From positions 35,173 through 99,172 of the forward strand of contig JAQUCP010000009.1 in the NCBI GenBank assembly GCA_028686135.1: a DNA stretch of 64,000 bases, written 5' to 3'. Below the pieces are notes generated by a model. That model ran no database searches. It saw nothing but the letters and a program-made list of their open reading frames with translations, and was not told where the DNA came from. Below are positions 63,215 to 64,000 of this stretch, one piece after another (position 1 is the first letter of the stretch; each line of letters opens with the position of its first letter). Source of the DNA: UBA12481 sp012523435 (GTDB lineage Bacteria > Bacteroidota > Bacteroidia > Bacteroidales > UBA12481). Both the position numbers and the translations under genes were made by a program.

Positions 63215-63634
63215 ATGAACATTTTCGTAGGCAGTCTTCCTTTTCGTCTCAGTGAGCCCGAATTAAGGGAGGTATTTGAAGAGTACGGTGAAGTCAGCTC
63301 CGCTAAGATCATCACCGACAAGTTTACAGGACGGAGCAAAGGGTTTGGTTTTGTTGAGATGCCTGATGACGAAGAGGCCAAGAAGGCCGTCGAAGCATTA
63401 AATGGCGCCGAGATTGATGGTCGTACCATTGTAGTAAACCAGGCTGAGGAGCGCACTGAGCGCAAGAGCGGTTTTGGTGGTGGCGGTGGCGGTTTTCGTG
63501 GTGGTAGCGGTGGCTATCGTGGCGGTGGCGGTGATCGCGGCGGATACAACAAAGGTGGCGGTGGCGGTTATCGCGGCGGCGGCGGAGGTGGATACAAAGA
63601 CACCCCTCGTCGTGGCGGCGGACGTGGCATGTAA
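63215..63634 (+). CDS. Glycine-rich RRM RNA-binding protein
   Basis: A 139-aa protein with one RRM (residues 1-80): RNP2 is NIFVGSLPF and RNP1 is KGFGFVEM, with Glu/Lys-rich helix EEAKKAVEALNGAEIDGRTI. The tail of about 55 residues is almost only Gly with Arg, Tyr and a few Lys (RGG-like), suggesting RNA binding or condensate behaviour. Such small RRM proteins are common in Bacteroidota and act as general RNA chaperones, though individual targets are mostly unknown. TACTTTTG (63155-63162) is a possible -7 box. The GC-rich repeat produces false long frames on both strands. Confidence 0.9.
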   Translation: MNIFVGSLPFRLSEPELREVFEEYGEVSSAKIITDKFTGRSKGFGFVEMPDDEEAKKAVEALNGAEIDGRTIVVNQAEERTERKSGFGGGGGGFRGGSGGYRGGGGDRGGYNKGGGGGYRGGGGGGYKDTPRRGGGRGM

Positions 63635-63652
63635 GCCTATTCCAATCCTATT

Positions 63653-63693
63653 TTGAGATTATTAGCGGAATGCCTACTTTTGCGTTCCGCTAA
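63653..63693 (+). promoter_or_regulatory. tRNA-Cys promoter with embedded inverted repeat
   Basis: TTG at 63653-63655, 19 nt, TACTTTTG at 63675-63682, tRNA start at 63696: a good Bacteroidota promoter. The -7 box lies mostly in the loop of an inverted repeat, TTAGCGGAA (63662-63670) and TTCCGCTAA (63685-63693), extended by three more pairs. The hairpin may instead be the terminator of the RRM gene. Confidence 0.65.
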
Positions 63694-63695
63694 CT

Positions 63696-63766
63696 GGTCA
63701 CATGGCCGAGTGGTTAGGCAACGGTCTGCAAAACCGTGTACAGCGGTTCGAGTCCGCTTGTGACCT
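63696..63766 (+). tRNA. tRNA-Cys (anticodon GCA)
   Basis: A 71-nt cloverleaf. The acceptor stem GGTCACA pairs with TGTGACC, and the discriminator base is T as usual for tRNA-Cys. The anticodon stem ACGGT/ACCGT encloses loop CTGCAAA with anticodon GCA at 63728-63730. The T-arm is AGCGG-TTCGAGT-CCGCT. CCA is not encoded. A strong hairpin terminator follows at 63769. Confidence 0.97.
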
Positions 63767-63768
63767 CG

Positions 63769-63815
63769 ATACTAAAACCGGACTACTTGATTATCAGGAA
63801 GTCCGGTTTTAGTAT
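63769..63815 (+). terminator. Hairpin terminator after tRNA-Cys
   Basis: A perfect 16-bp inverted repeat, ATACTAAAACCGGACT (63769-63784) and AGTCCGGTTTTAGTAT (63800-63815), with a 15-nt loop, 2 nt after the tRNA end. The following sequence has only short T runs. The position makes it the likely transcript end. Confidence 0.8.
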
Positions 63816-64000
63816 TACCTTGTTTTTGCCCTTTTGTCCGTCTATTGTCCAGGAATCCAGAAACACACCTTGGACTAAAATATGATCCTGGAGACGGGGA
63901 GAATTCTCATTTTCTGAGTTGCGATCAACGTTATAAGGATCAACTAATTAAGCATAATCCGATAGCTTATTGACGGCAGGAAGGGGAAAAAGCTTGTCTG
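63816..64000. other. Intergenic end of window, no gene seen
   Basis: The last 185 bp contain no convincing frame, promoter or RNA structure. Since they follow a tRNA gene, the next window should be checked for an integrase. Confidence 0.6.

Noticed and set aside
63474..63656. Val/Ala-rich frame inside the RRM gene
   Set aside because: It is a shifted reading of the glycine-codon repeat, not a gene.
63696..64000. tRNA-Cys as an integration site with a mobile element
   Set aside because: No integrase and no repeat of the tRNA 3' end is visible in the remaining 235 bp.

Overview
The window is a stretch of a Bacteroidota chromosome. The evidence is a porP-gldK-gldL-gldM-gldN cluster of type IX secretion (T9SS)/gliding genes, further T9SS/gliding genes (gldH, a porW/sprE-like gene, porX), Bacteroidota-restricted lipoprotein families (DUF4270, DUF6263), and promoters of the Bacteroidota type (TTG, about 20 nt, TAnnTTTG). 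Base composition is moderate, and I cannot place the order. Three runs of exactly 100 N (13317-13416, 35963-36062, 57979-58078) look like placeholder gaps, so this is a scaffolded draft or metagenome assembly. There are no phage, insertion sequence, integrase or CRISPR genes; it is mostly housekeeping and lineage-core gene content.

Layout. 0-5.9 kb (minus strand): the T9SS core operon porP-gldKLMN. 5.9-9.4 kb: topA with a metal-site-degenerate arginase-fold gene. 9.5-13.3 kb: a class A penicillin-binding protein and radA, followed by a 9-bp tandem repeat that breaks the assembly. 13.5-18.8 kb: panD, panC, a small lipoprotein, an SDR epimerase, a truncated GT5-like protein and a DUF4270 lipoprotein. 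18.8-22.6 kb: a minus-strand nucleotide-sugar operon (aminotransferase, LbH acetyltransferase, galE, rfbB). 22.8-28.5 kb: an HU/SPOR-domain protein, metG, yraN, a LuxE-like gene and pgk. 28.6-39.3 kb: a long plus-strand run, holB-ricT-gldH-trmB-ATL-mrp-nfu-porW-porX-tsaE-ald. 39.3-46.2 kb: two very large exported proteins, an outer-membrane barrel candidate and an Asp-box propeller protein. 46.4-51.2 kb: a small outer-membrane-like protein, waaA and a class II ribonucleotide reductase. 51.2-53.9 kb: kbl-acpS facing tdh, which together make a threonine-to-glycine route. 53.9-54.3 kb: three copies of a nested palindrome. 54.3-57.5 kb: a DUF5009 acyltransferase, glycerate kinase and a 2-hydroxyacid dehydrogenase in a block whose GC skew is opposite to both flanks. 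57.6-63.8 kb: gltX (split by a gap), a DUF6263 lipoprotein, an S37 peptidase, glnS, folB, an RRM protein and tRNA-Cys.

How the genes work together. Two separate loci supply the T9SS: the inner-membrane motor and periplasmic ring (GldL, GldM, GldN, GldK), a PorP/SprF outer-membrane protein, the PorW/SprE lipoprotein and the PorX regulator. Outer-surface biogenesis is also served by WaaA, the nucleotide-sugar operon and the penicillin-binding protein. Kbl/TDH (threonine to glycine plus acetyl-CoA) and the dehydrogenase/glycerate kinase pair (hydroxypyruvate to phosphoglycerate) lie near each other and form a small C2/C3 amino-acid catabolism neighbourhood.

I did not find a clearly new multi-gene system. 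The most interesting points are several conserved-looking proteins that have lost the catalytic or binding residues of their family (arginase-like, starch-synthase-like, alkyltransferase-like, Mrp without its CxxC, HolB with a broken P-loop), the skew-inverted block that begins at a palindrome cluster, and a tRNA promoter lying inside a hairpin.
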